64,000 bases of DNA, taken from assembly GCF_000282035.1 (NCBI RefSeq), contig NZ_AKKA01000121.1, forward strand, positions 1 to 64,000, in the 5' to 3' direction. Origin of the DNA: Rhizobium sp. CF122. Lineage in GTDB: Bacteria > Pseudomonadota > Alphaproteobacteria > Rhizobiales > Rhizobiaceae. Position numbers and translations under genes: made by a program. The notes under the pieces were generated by a model. That model worked only from the letters and a program-made list of their open reading frames with translations, had not been told where the DNA came from and ran no database searches. Shown in pieces: positions 24,644 to 33,490 of this stretch (position 1 is its first letter; each line of letters begins with the position of its first letter).

Positions 24644-24809
24644 ATACTGTCGACGAGCCTTGAGGGCTGTGCGGCTCTCCTCTTGAAATTTTCCCGATTT
24701 TGTGGTCTTGAGGCCGCCAATCTTATCGAGCGCTGCCTTCTCCGGCGATCAGGGACCTTTCCCGCCCTGACAGCGCGTACCGTATTATCGCTCAAGGAAA
24801 AGTGCTCAC

Positions 24810-25610
24810 ATGGCTCGTTCAGCTCTCCTCAATGTCATGGTTCAGGCTGCCATCAAGGCAGGAAAATCGCTGGGGCGTGATTTCGGAGAAGTCCAGAACC
24901 TGCAGGTTTCAGTGAAGGGCCCGGGCGACTTCGTGTCGAATGCCGATCGCAAGGCGGAGAAGATCGTCAAGGACGAACTCCTGAAGGCTCGCCCGACTTA
25001 CGGCTTCCTCGGCGAGGAGAGCGAGGAAATCAAGGGTACGGACGGTGCGCACCGTTGGATCGTCGACCCGCTCGACGGCACCACGAACTTCCTGCACGGC
25101 ATTCCGATGTTTGCGGTATCGATCGCGCTTGAGCGCAACAATGAGATCGTCGCCGGCGTCGTCTTCAATCCGGCAACGGACGAGCTCTACACCGCCGAAC
25201 GTGGCGGCGGCGCCTTTCTGAACGATCGCCGTCTGCGCGTCGGCGCTCGCCGTGTGCTTTCGGATTCCGTCGTTGCCTGCGGCGTACCGCACCTCGGCCG
25301 CGGCAATCACGGCAAGTTCCTCGTCGAGCTCCGTCACGTGATGGGCGAAGTTGCCGGGATTCGCCGCATGGGCGCGGCTTCTCTCGATCTCGCGTATGTG
25401 GCCGCCGGTCGCTTCGACGGCTACTGGGAAACTGCGTTGTCGGCCTGGGATATTGCGGCGGGTATCCTGCTCATCCGCGAAGCCGGCGGCTATGTGTCCG
25501 ACTGGGACGGCGGTACGTCCATTCTCGAGACGGGCTCGGTGGTTGCCGGCAACGAGTATATCCAGAAGGCGTTGCTCGAAGTCGCCAAGCGCCCCGTCCC
25601 GACTCGGTAA
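24810..25610 (+). CDS. suhB: Inositol monophosphatase (SuhB family)
   Basis: A 266-residue Mg-dependent phosphatase. Metal-binding motifs are FLGEESEEI, WIVDPLDGTTNFLHGIPMFA and SAWDIAAGILLIREAGG, all intact. The enzyme dephosphorylates myo-inositol 1-phosphate; rhizobia both make and use inositol compounds, and SuhB also has regulatory roles. It starts at 24810 after AAGGAAAAG. The 166 bases between the che remnant and this gene hold no other gene. The gene symbol is by family resemblance. Confidence 0.92.
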   Translation: MARSALLNVMVQAAIKAGKSLGRDFGEVQNLQVSVKGPGDFVSNADRKAEKIVKDELLKARPTYGFLGEESEEIKGTDGAHRWIVDPLDGTTNFLHGIPMFAVSIALERNNEIVAGVVFNPATDELYTAERGGGAFLNDRRLRVGARRVLSDSVVACGVPHLGRGNHGKFLVELRHVMGEVAGIRRMGAASLDLAYVAAGRFDGYWETALSAWDIAAGILLIREAGGYVSDWDGGTSILETGSVVAGNEYIQKALLEVAKRPVPTR

Positions 25611-25686
25611 ATCGCTGTTGTAAAGACACGGTTTTCGTTTCCGCATACTTCAATTCGGCACAATGTTGCTCTAGTCTCCGGCTGAA

Positions 25687-26811
25687 ATGAATCCGGAGGC
25701 TGCGGAACCTATGGAAAATGTGAATGTGGCGGAGTTCGGCTCGACCGAAAAAACCACGGGCAACTACAGCTATAAACTTTCCAGTCCGATGCCGTTTCTT
25801 TGGACGATGGTGCTGTTTCTGACCATCGTCGGGTTCATTGCCGCCATCCTCTTCCGGCAGACGCAGACTGCCTTCATGCACAATCCGGGCCTCAACGGCT
25901 TGATCCTTGGCATCCTGGCCGTTGGCATCATCCTCGTCTTCAGCCACGTGCTGTCGCTCAGACCGGAAGTGCGGTGGTTCAACTCGTTCCAGGCAGCGGG
26001 CAGCGCCGACAAAGTCGGCCGCAACCCCAAGCTGCTTGCTCCGATGCGGACGCTGATTGGCAGCCGCAATGCCTCGGCAGGAATTTCGACGGCGGCGTTC
26101 CGCTCAATTCTCGACTCGATTGCCAACCGGCTCGATGAGTCACGCGATGTGTCGCGCTATCTCATCGGCCTTCTGATCTTTCTCGGCCTGCTCGGAACAT
26201 TCTGGGGCCTCATCGGCACAATCGGCTCGATCAGTGCGGTCATTCAGTCGCTCGATGCGGGAGCGAACGGTTCCAGCGATGTTCTCAGCGCTCTGAAGGA
26301 GGGGCTTTCCATGCCGCTTTCGGGCATGGGGCAGGCCTTCTCGTCATCCCTCCTTGGTTTGTCCGGCTCGCTTATCCTCGGCTTTCTCGATCTGCAGGCA
26401 GGCCGTGCTCAAAACCGGTTCTACATGGAACTGGAAAACTGGCTTTCCTCGGTAACCGACGTCGGGCACGATGTAGCCATGCCTGCCATCGGCGCGAATT
26501 CCGCAGTCTCTCCGGATGACGTTCGCGCGCTATCCGAATACATGCGCCGGATTTCGGAAGAGGGCAGCGGCGGCACCCAGAGATCGGTTGCGGCGATGGC
26601 GAACCTTGCCGAAGGCATTCAGGGCCTTGTCAAGAATATGCGCAATGAGCAGCAGATGCTGCGCGACTGGATCGATGCGCAGCAGGACGAGACGAAGGCG
26701 ATGCGCCGCACGCTCGATCGCCTGGCCGAACGGATCGGTTCTCAGGAAAGGCACGGTTCAAGCGAACGCTCACAGCGGATGCCGCAAACCGAAAAGACCG
26801 AGGGCAAGTAA
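25687..26811 (+). CDS. MotA/TolQ/ExbB-like proton channel protein
   Basis: A 374-residue membrane protein with hydrophobic segments near residues 35-58, 65-88, 158-180 and 205-228. The third and fourth (YLIGLLIFLGLLGTFWGLIG and MGQAFSSSLLGLSGSLILGF) match the MotA/TolQ/ExbB channel domain. A soluble C-terminal coiled coil follows. It is followed after three bases by an OmpA/MotB-like partner, so the two form a stator-like pair that couples ion flow to work on the cell wall. The pair is not in a flagellar context and looks unlike classical MotA. Start ATG 25687, or 25711 with a GGAGG upstream. Confidence 0.8.
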   Translation: MNPEAAEPMENVNVAEFGSTEKTTGNYSYKLSSPMPFLWTMVLFLTIVGFIAAILFRQTQTAFMHNPGLNGLILGILAVGIILVFSHVLSLRPEVRWFNSFQAAGSADKVGRNPKLLAPMRTLIGSRNASAGISTAAFRSILDSIANRLDESRDVSRYLIGLLIFLGLLGTFWGLIGTIGSISAVIQSLDAGANGSSDVLSALKEGLSMPLSGMGQAFSSSLLGLSGSLILGFLDLQAGRAQNRFYMELENWLSSVTDVGHDVAMPAIGANSAVSPDDVRALSEYMRRISEEGSGGTQRSVAAMANLAEGIQGLVKNMRNEQQMLRDWIDAQQDETKAMRRTLDRLAERIGSQERHGSSERSQRMPQTEKTEGK

Positions 26812-26814
26812 GCC

Positions 26815-27846
26815 ATGGCTCTCGCCCGCAATCGTCGCCCCCAACGCGCGGTGGACTACTGGCCAGGATTTGTCGATGCGCTGTCGACGCTGCTGATCTC
26901 CATCATGTTCGTCCTGACCGTCTTCGTCGTCGGTCAATACATCCTGAGCCGGGAAATTACGGGCCGGGATGAGGTGCTCAACCGTCTGAACAGCCAGATC
27001 AACGAGCTGACGCAGCTTCTGGCCCTGGAGAAGGGGAGCAAGCAGGACCTCGAGGACAGCGTTGCCAATCTGCAGGCCTCCTTGGCGTCGGCTGAGAGCG
27101 AGCGATCGCGGCTGAAAGCGCTTCTTGATGCCGGCTCGGGGGGGCAGAGTGCGGCGCAGGCGCGTATCGGCAGCCTCACGAAGGAACTGGACGAACAGAA
27201 GCAGATGAGTGACCGGGCGATGAGCCAGGTCGAGCTATTGAACCAGCAGATCGCCGCATTGCGCAGCCAGATTGCTGCCGTGGAAGCCGCTCTGCAGGCC
27301 TCCGAGCAGAAGGATCAGACCTCGCAGACAAAGATCGCCGATCTGGGCCGTCGTCTGAACGTTGCGCTGGCGCAGCGCGTCCAGGAGCTCAACCGCTACC
27401 GGTCCGATTTCTTCGGCCGCCTGCGCGAAATCCTGTCCGATCGCGAGAACATCAGGATTGTCGGCGACCGCTTCGTCTTCCAGTCGGAAGTGCTGTTCCC
27501 CTCTGGCAGCGCGGATCTCAATCCAGATGGGCAGGGCGAGATGGCAAAGCTTGCGACGGCCCTTCTCGACGTTGCCAAGGAAATCCCGCCGGAGATCAAC
27601 TGGGTTCTGCGTGTGGACGGCCATACGGATAACGTGCCGCTCACCGGCACCGGCAGGTATGGCGACAATTGGCAGCTGTCTTCAGCGCGCGCGATTTCGG
27701 TCGTCAAGTTCCTGATCTCGCGCGGTGTACCTGCCGACCGTCTCGTCGCCGCCGGCTTCGGCGAGTTCCAGCCGATCGCGCCGGGCGACACCCCGGAGGC
27801 GCGCGCCACGAACCGTCGAATCGAACTCAAGCTGACCGAGAAGTAG
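26815..27846 (+). CDS. OmpA/MotB-like peptidoglycan-binding partner
   Basis: A 343-residue protein: one N-terminal transmembrane helix (VDALSTLLISIMFVLTVFVV, about residues 19-42), a long coiled coil (about residues 50-190), and a C-terminal OmpA-like domain with VLRVDGHTDNVPLTG, SSARAISVVKFLISRGVP and EARATNRRIELKL, which binds peptidoglycan. The layout is that of MotB/TolR-type proteins with an extended stalk. It pairs with the MotA-like gene directly upstream. The role is unknown; energised envelope remodelling or transport is an inference. Confidence 0.85.
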   Translation: MALARNRRPQRAVDYWPGFVDALSTLLISIMFVLTVFVVGQYILSREITGRDEVLNRLNSQINELTQLLALEKGSKQDLEDSVANLQASLASAESERSRLKALLDAGSGGQSAAQARIGSLTKELDEQKQMSDRAMSQVELLNQQIAALRSQIAAVEAALQASEQKDQTSQTKIADLGRRLNVALAQRVQELNRYRSDFFGRLREILSDRENIRIVGDRFVFQSEVLFPSGSADLNPDGQGEMAKLATALLDVAKEIPPEINWVLRVDGHTDNVPLTGTGRYGDNWQLSSARAISVVKFLISRGVPADRLVAAGFGEFQPIAPGDTPEARATNRRIELKLTEK

Positions 27847-28039
27847 GCGTTCGGCCTGGCGCATCATCAATGCCGTCAGTCTAGCCAGTATCCGAAAGAT
27901 CGGCTGCTTCGGCACGGCCGGCTGGACGCGGCGTAAGGCGTCTCTCCGCGTCCGGTTGCAAAGAATGTCATCGAGGAAAAAGTGGCGTTGTCGCTGAGCG
28001 GGCTCCGCGTGGGCTCGCGGAGATTTGGGGGAGAATGCT

Positions 28040-29680
28040 TTGATCGAATGCGATGTGCTGGTCATCGGCGCGGGTCTTGCCGGGCTTGTGGCGGCGGCGG
28101 AGGCGGCGGATCGCGGGCGGAATGTCTGCATCGTCGAGCAGGAGGGCGAACAAAGCCTCGGTGGGCAGGCATTCTGGTCGCTGGGCGGACTGTTCTTCGT
28201 CGACAGCCCGGAACAGCGCCTGCTGGGCATCCGTGACACCCTTAGCCTTGCACGGCAGGACTGGATGGGGTCTGCGTCGTTCGACCGGCCGGAAGACTAT
28301 TGGCCGCGTCGCTGGGCGGAGGCCTATCTCGAATTTGCCGCAGGCGAAAAGCGCTCGTGGCTTCATCAGCAGGGAATGCGCTGGTTCCCCGTAGTCGGCT
28401 GGGCCGAGCGGGGAGGCGGCCTGGCGCACGGCCACGGAAATTCCGTGCCACGCTTCCATGTGACGTGGGGAACCGGGCCGGCTGTGCTTGCGCCATTCAT
28501 TCGCCGTGTGCGCGAGGCGGAGGCGAAGGGACTTGTCACGCTTCTGTTCCGGCATCAGGTGGATGACCTTCTCGTGCAAGACGGCATCGTCTGCGGCGCT
28601 CGCGGCACGGTCCTCCAGCCGGACGCTTCCGTTCGAGGGCGGGAGACGAACCGCATTTTTTCGGCACTTTTCGAGATAAGGGCCGACGCGACGATCGTCA
28701 CGTCCGGAGGCATCGGGGGCAATCACGAGGCGGTGCGCAGGAGATGGCCGATCGATCGGCTCGGACGGCCCCCGGCTGATATGGTCGCGGGTGTGCCTGC
28801 CCATGTCGACGGGCGCATGATCGAGATTACCGAGCGCGCGGGCGGGCGAGAGATCAATTCGGATCGGATGTGGCACTATACGGAGGGGTTGAAGAACTGG
28901 GATCCGATCTGGCGCAATCACGGCATACGTATCCTGCCCGGTCCGTCCTCCTTCTGGTGCGATGCCGATGGTAATCGCTTTGCCGCGCCTGCGATGCCCG
29001 GTTTCGATACGCTGGCGACGCTGAAGGCAATCTGCGCCACGGGGCTTGACTACAGCTGGTTCATCCTGACCAAGGCAATCATCAAGAAGGAGTTTGCCCT
29101 TTCCGGCTCCGAGCAGAATCCGGATATCACGGGCAAGGATCTTCACCTGCTTCTCAAGCGATTGGGCAAGGAGCCGCCAGGCCCCGTTCAGGCCTTCATG
29201 GATAAGGGAGAGGATTTCATCGTTCGCGAGACGCTGGAAGCACTTGTCGACGGCATGAACGGTTTGACGGGCGAAGGCCGCGTGGATGCAAGCCGTCTCA
29301 GGACGCAGATCGAGGCGCGCGACAGGGAGATCGGCAACGCCTTTTCGAAGGACGCGCAGGTTATCGCGATTCGCGGCGCCCGACGCTACCTCGGGGACCG
29401 GCTGATGCGTACGGCAAAGCCGCATCTGCTGCTTGACCCACGGGCCGGGCCATTGATTGCGGTGCGGTTGCATATCCTGACACGCAAGTCTTTAGGTGGT
29501 CTGGAGACGGACCTTTCCGCACGTGTGATTGGCCATAGTGGGGATCCGCTGCCGGGGCTCTATGCGGCGGGCGAGGTGGCCGGCTTTGGCGGTGGCGGTG
29601 TGCACGGTTATAACGCGCTCGAGGGAACATTCCTCGGCGGCTGCATCTTCTCCGGCAGGGTTGCCGGTCGGGCAGTGTAA
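28040..29680 (+). CDS. FAD-binding dehydrogenase (fumarate reductase/KstD type)
   Basis: A 546-residue flavoprotein. The FAD dinucleotide loop is at the extreme N-terminus (CDVLVIGAGLAGLVAAAEAA), with SLGGQAFWSLGGLFFVDSPE nearby and, at the C-terminus, GLYAAGEVAGFGGGGVHGYN, typical of the fumarate reductase/3-ketosteroid dehydrogenase superfamily. The exact oxidised substrate is unknown; some relatives are annotated as FAD-binding dehydrogenases of lipid-like compounds. TTG 28040 is preferred because GGGGGAG precedes it by six bases; TTG 28025 would lie inside that site. It converges with the DUF1508 gene across a shared terminator. Confidence 0.85.
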   Translation: MIECDVLVIGAGLAGLVAAAEAADRGRNVCIVEQEGEQSLGGQAFWSLGGLFFVDSPEQRLLGIRDTLSLARQDWMGSASFDRPEDYWPRRWAEAYLEFAAGEKRSWLHQQGMRWFPVVGWAERGGGLAHGHGNSVPRFHVTWGTGPAVLAPFIRRVREAEAKGLVTLLFRHQVDDLLVQDGIVCGARGTVLQPDASVRGRETNRIFSALFEIRADATIVTSGGIGGNHEAVRRRWPIDRLGRPPADMVAGVPAHVDGRMIEITERAGGREINSDRMWHYTEGLKNWDPIWRNHGIRILPGPSSFWCDADGNRFAAPAMPGFDTLATLKAICATGLDYSWFILTKAIIKKEFALSGSEQNPDITGKDLHLLLKRLGKEPPGPVQAFMDKGEDFIVRETLEALVDGMNGLTGEGRVDASRLRTQIEARDREIGNAFSKDAQVIAIRGARRYLGDRLMRTAKPHLLLDPRAGPLIAVRLHILTRKSLGGLETDLSARVIGHSGDPLPGLYAAGEVAGFGGGGVHGYNALEGTFLGGCIFSGRVAGRAV

Positions 29681-29703
29681 AGGCGGCGCTTTTGGCGCCG
29701 CCT
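29681..29703. terminator. Bidirectional terminator
   Basis: Nine-base GC-rich arms AGGCGGCGC/GCGCCGCCT with a five-base loop, located right after the flavoprotein stop and seven bases before the end of the convergent DUF1508 gene. Confidence 0.75.
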
Positions 29704-29710
29704 GATTTGA

Positions 29711-29899
29711 TCAGGCTTCAGCCTTCGTCGTGTCAACGACTTCTGCGCCGGAAGAATTCTTTTTGATGGATTCGATGGCGCTCAGCGCCGACGCCTTGGC
29801 CTTATAGCCTTCTGAGGCGAACATGGATTCACCATTCGGCGCCTTGAAACGGAAACGGAACTCGCCAGCCTTGTCCTTGTAAACTTCGAATTTATACAT
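29711..29899 (-). CDS. DUF1508/YegP-like protein
   Basis: A 62-residue protein, MYKFEVYKDKAGEFRFRFKA followed by PNGESMFASEGYKAKASALS, a single DUF1508 (YegP) repeat with the FRFRFKAPNGE and GY-K motifs. Function unknown; small relatives are stress-associated. GGGAG is well placed before the ATG. Confidence 0.88.
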   Translation of the reverse strand: MYKFEVYKDKAGEFRFRFKAPNGESMFASEGYKAKASALSAIESIKKNSSGAEVVDTTKAEA

Positions 29900-30088
29900 C
29901 GATTTTTCTCCCGGAATCAGGATGTTGTCCTATCTACAGGTGCAGCCTAGAACAAAAGACGCAACTATTCCATCGGGATATTTTGCGCGTTACAACCAGC
30001 ACAAGCGAGGCCTCTCGCAGGGCGGAATGCGCCCGAAGTCGAACTCCCTAAGGCTTGAAGATCGAGAAGACCGACGAGAACTTGTTGA

Positions 30089-30277
30089 TCAGGTATGGCG
30101 CGAGGGGGAGTTGTCCTGTTGCAAGGGGGTGCCTGCGGCGTCAATGGGGGTTCCGGCCGCTTCGGTCTTCGACCAATCGCGGGCCTCCCGAAGCGAGCGA
30201 TAGCACAGCAGCATCGATATGACGACGGCCACGGCGACGCGTGCGATCAGCGTATCGGCAAAGTCTATCGAGTTCAC
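30089..30277 (-). CDS. Predicted small membrane protein
   Basis: A 62-residue ORF from GTG 30277, preceded by GAGGGAG at a good distance. One hydrophobic helix (DTLIARVAVAVVISMLLCYR) is followed by a hydrophilic, Thr/Pro-rich tail. I recognise no family. It lies in the gap between the ABC exporter and DUF1508. The upstream part 29900-30088 and 30278-30425 shows no other gene. Confidence 0.45.
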   Translation of the reverse strand: MNSIDFADTLIARVAVAVVISMLLCYRSLREARDWSKTEAAGTPIDAAGTPLQQDNSPSRHT

Positions 30278-30425
30278 CAGAGCCTCCCTCACAGCGCGGC
30301 GACCTTAAAATCCGTCCATAAACCGAGTGTAATCTCTGCGTGTATAATGCAATATGTACGCAAAGATTACACGTCGATGCAACTGGCGGAGGCTGGCGGC
30401 GGAGGAGGAACGTGTAATCGGACGA

Positions 30426-32228
30426 TCACTTTACGGCGGCGAGAAAGTCTCCGGCGCCTGTCTCGAACTGCAGCTTGGCGAGCTTGGCATATATGCCGCC
30501 GTCTCGAATAAGGGTTTGATGTGTTCCTTCTTCGACGACGCGACCCTGATCCATCACGAGGATCCGGTCGGCCTTCAGCACGGTCGCGAGGCGATGGGCG
30601 ATGACGAGGGTCGTGCGGCCGGTCATGAGCCCATCGAGGGCCTTTTGCACAAGGGTTTCACTTTCGGCGTCCAGCGCTGACGTCGCCTCGTCGAGGAGCA
30701 ACACCGGTGCGTTCTTCAGGATGGCACGGGCGATGGCGATACGCTGGCGCTGGCCGCCCGACAGGGTGATGCCGCGCTCGCCTGCCTGTGTGTCGTATCC
30801 CTTGTCCAGGCGAGCAATGAATTCGTCGGCCTGCGCGGCGATTGCGGCGGCACGGACCTCTTCGCGGGTCGCCTCGGGGCGGCCGAAGGCGATGTTGTCG
30901 TGAATGGACGCCGCAAAGATCGTGACATCCTGCGGCACGATCGCGAGGCGCTTGCGCAGCTCGTGGGGATCGGTGCTGTGTGCATCGACGCCGTCGATCA
31001 TCACCGCGCCCTGCTGCGGATCATAGAAGCGGAGCAGCAGCGAGAAGACCGTGCTCTTGCCGGCCCCGGAGGGGCCAACGATCGCCACGGTCTCGCCGGG
31101 GGAGACATCGAAGCTCAGGCCATGCAGAGCGGATCGTTCGGGACGCGAGGGATAGGCAAAGTGTACGTCGGTGAACAGGACACGACCTTGCGCCGGAGCG
31201 GGCAGAGCAACCGGCGCGGTGGGCGCTGCAATCGGGGAGACTTCATCGAGCAGTTCCGTCAGCCTCTCGGCCGCACCAGCGGCTTGTGAAAGTTCGCCCC
31301 AAACTTCGGAGAGAGCGCCGAGAGAGCCGGCGGCGATGACGGCGTAGAGAAGGAACTGGCCGAGCGTGCCCGGTGAGAGCGTGCCGGCCAGGACGTTGTG
31401 GGCTCCAACCCAGAGAACGGCGACGACGCTGCCGAAGATAAGGGTGATGGCGATGCCCGTCAGCAGGGCGCGCGAGCGAATTGCGGCGCGGGCAGCGTCA
31501 TAGGCGGTTTCGACGGCCGTCCCATAACGCGAGGCGGCGGCGTCCTCGCCGCCAAAGGCCTGGACGGTGCGGCTGGCGGCAATCGTTTCGTTGGCGAAAG
31601 CAGATGCGTCCGCCAGCGTATCCTGGGCAGAGCGCGAGCGCTTTCGGACCGAGCGACCGAAGCCGACGAGCGGAAAGACGATCAACGGAATCGCACCGAT
31701 CACCAGGCTGGACAGCTTTGGCGAGGTCACGATCATCATGCCCATTGCACCGAGGCAGAGAATGAGGTTGCGCAAGGCGACGGAGGCGGTCGCGCCTACC
31801 GCCGACTTGATCTGCGTCGTGTCCGCTGTGAGGCGTGAGACGATCTCGCCCGACTGGTTGACGTCGAAGAAGGCAGGCGACAGCCGTGTCACGTGGCTGA
31901 AAACATCGCGGCGAAGGTCGGAGACCACACGTTCGCCGAGCGTGATAACGAAGTAGTAGCGAAGGGCGCTGGCAATCGCGAGCACGATCGCCATGATCAT
32001 CAGCATGACAAAATAGCTGTTGATGAAGCTGCCGTCGGCCTGTGTGAAGCCATGGTCGATCATGCGGCGGACGGCCAGGGGCAGCGTGAGCGAGGTGACG
32101 GCGGCAAGCGCAAGTGAAGCGAGGGCGCCGGCGACCATGCCGCGGTAGCGCGCGACATAGGGCGTCAGCCGGCCGAGCGGCTTCAGCGATCTCGACTTCT
32201 TTTCTCCTGCTTGCCCTGCGTATGCCAA
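30426..32228 (-). CDS. ABC exporter, fused permease and ATPase
   Basis: A 600-residue half-transporter of the MsbA/ABCB type: six transmembrane helices in residues about 30-310 and a nucleotide-binding domain from about residue 345. Walker A is VAIVGPSGAGKSTVFSLLLR, the signature is ITLSGGQRQRIAIARAIL, Walker B is VLLLDEATSALDAESE and the switch His is in TLVIAHRLATV; all are intact. It should work as a homodimer exporting lipid-like or drug-like compounds. The start is TTG 32228, with GGAG five bases upstream. Divergent from rpmE. Confidence 0.92.
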   Translation of the reverse strand: MAYAGQAGEKKSRSLKPLGRLTPYVARYRGMVAGALASLALAAVTSLTLPLAVRRMIDHGFTQADGSFINSYFVMLMIMAIVLAIASALRYYFVITLGERVVSDLRRDVFSHVTRLSPAFFDVNQSGEIVSRLTADTTQIKSAVGATASVALRNLILCLGAMGMMIVTSPKLSSLVIGAIPLIVFPLVGFGRSVRKRSRSAQDTLADASAFANETIAASRTVQAFGGEDAAASRYGTAVETAYDAARAAIRSRALLTGIAITLIFGSVVAVLWVGAHNVLAGTLSPGTLGQFLLYAVIAAGSLGALSEVWGELSQAAGAAERLTELLDEVSPIAAPTAPVALPAPAQGRVLFTDVHFAYPSRPERSALHGLSFDVSPGETVAIVGPSGAGKSTVFSLLLRFYDPQQGAVMIDGVDAHSTDPHELRKRLAIVPQDVTIFAASIHDNIAFGRPEATREEVRAAAIAAQADEFIARLDKGYDTQAGERGITLSGGQRQRIAIARAILKNAPVLLLDEATSALDAESETLVQKALDGLMTGRTTLVIAHRLATVLKADRILVMDQGRVVEEGTHQTLIRDGGIYAKLAKLQFETGAGDFLAAVK

Positions 32229-32420
32229 TTCGTCTCCGATCGCCTACAACACCGCTCGTCCGCGGCTGATGGCTCTTGTTATCCTGCCGCCCTTCATGTA
32301 TAGGCAGCCCATCCTAATGGGAAGCCGTAGCCTTTGCGTCTGCGGCTTCATTTATTCAATCGGTCCTCTTGTCGCAACGAGTATGCGCCAAATTGGACGT
32401 TGCATGGCAGGAAGATTGTT

Positions 32421-32642
32421 ATGAAGGCAGATATCCATCCCGACTATCACACGATCAAGGTAGTCATGACCGACGGCACCGAATACGAAACCCGCTCGAC
32501 CTGGGGTTCTGAAGGCGCAGTCATGAACCTCGAAATCGACTCCAAGTCGCATCCGGCATGGACTGGTGGTAACCAGCAGCTCATGGACCGTGGCGGCCGC
32601 GTTTCCAAGTTCAACAAGCGTTTCGGCGGCCTCGGCCTCTAA
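32421..32642 (+). CDS. rpmE: 50S ribosomal protein L31
   Basis: A 73-residue L31 starting MKADIHPDYHTIKVVMTDGT and ending GRVSKFNKRFGGLGL. It has no CxxC pairs, so it is the zinc-free form usual in alphaproteobacteria. ATG 32421 is chosen as the conserved start. It has its own terminator. Confidence 0.96.
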   Translation: MKADIHPDYHTIKVVMTDGTEYETRSTWGSEGAVMNLEIDSKSHPAWTGGNQQLMDRGGRVSKFNKRFGGLGL

Positions 32643-32671
32643 TCGCTGCCACTTGGTGGAATTTGAAAGAG

Positions 32672-32694
32672 CCCCGCTTCGGCGGGGTTTTTTT
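32672..32694 (+). terminator. Terminator after rpmE
   Basis: CCCCGC-TTCG-GCGGGG followed by seven T residues, a textbook intrinsic terminator 30 bases after the rpmE stop. Confidence 0.95.
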
Positions 32695-32807
32695 GTGGAA
32701 CTATGTGGCAAATGCCACCCAGCGGATTTCGAACATCCGCCAAGGCAGGCTTGTGCGCCAATTGCGGTCATGCGGCGATAGAAGGCAAATTCTAAACCCC
32801 AGCAAAC

Positions 32808-33116
32808 TTACGCGGCAGATGACACTCCCGTGTCTTTTTCCGACAGGTGGTCGTCGCGGGCAACCAGGTTGCGGCGGGTCAGCCATCCGTGTCCCCAATC
32901 GCGCAAGCCGAGCAGGATCGGTGCCAACGTCCGGCCCTCTTCGCTGATCGAATACTCCACCTTGGGCGGGATGACGGCGAAGACCTTGCGCTCGACAAGG
33001 CCATCCTCTTCGAGCTCCCTGAGCTGCTTGATCAGAAGGCGCTGAGAGCAGTCGCCAAGCTCTCTTTTCAACGCGTTGAATCGCAAGGTGCCCTTGAGCA
33101 GATGGTAGAGGATCAT
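32808..33116 (-). pseudogene. HxlR-type regulator, N-terminus missing
   Basis: The frame reads MILYHLLKGTLRFNALKREL, then GDCSQRLLIKQLRELEEDGL and VIPPKVEYSISEEGRTL, a clear HxlR winged helix-turn-helix. Intact members have about 20-25 residues before GGKWKGMILYHL, including the conserved Cys-Pro. Here GKWKG is present in frame (33129-33117), but upstream the frame reads SSPPGWLPLHS and hits a stop, without a start codon. The gene has lost its 5' end and is probably inactive, although a shortened product from ATG 33116 cannot be excluded. Confidence 0.7.
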
Positions 33117-33440
33117 GCCTTTCCATTTGCCGCTGTGAAGCGGCAGCCATCCTGGCGGTGAGGATTACCAGCGTTGGCGGTAATATGCCCGGTGACCGTA
33201 GAATATTGGCGACGTTCGAACCGGGACCGGATTTTCCGCTGAGGAAACCGGAGGTGAGAATGAGGCGGTCGGGACGTGCGCCCGTGAGAAGCCCTTCGGC
33301 GGCACGCGGTGTTCCGGAGCTCGTTGCGACAATTGTTTACAGGACGTTTCAACGCTGCCATGTAGCACGGCGTCGGCAATATTGGTTCCCTTTTCCACCA
33401 GCAGCACGTCAAATCCGCTTGCTTGTTGTGGGCACAACAA
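33117..33440. other. Gene-poor stretch upstream of the HxlR fragment
   Basis: About 320 bases with coding-like composition but no recognisable intact gene. On the minus strand one frame contains SGFDVLLVEKGTNIADAVLH and another, shifted, contains ARPDRLILTSGFLSGKSG, hinting at decayed coding sequence. I cannot assign a family. Confidence 0.3.
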
Positions 33441-33468
33441 AAAACGGCTGCACGGATGCAGCCGTTTT
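33441..33468 (-). terminator. Terminator after rcdA
   Basis: A perfect 12-bp stem AAAACGGCTGCA/TGCAGCCGTTTT with loop CGGA, followed on the minus strand by TTGTTG, 22 bases past the rcdA stop. Confidence 0.9.
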
Positions 33469-33490
33469 CATGAAATCCGACTCAGGCGTT

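Noticed and set aside
27968..29473. 501-residue minus-strand ORF opposite the flavoprotein gene
   Set aside because: No domain is recognisable, and the opposite strand encodes an intact FAD protein with conserved motifs.
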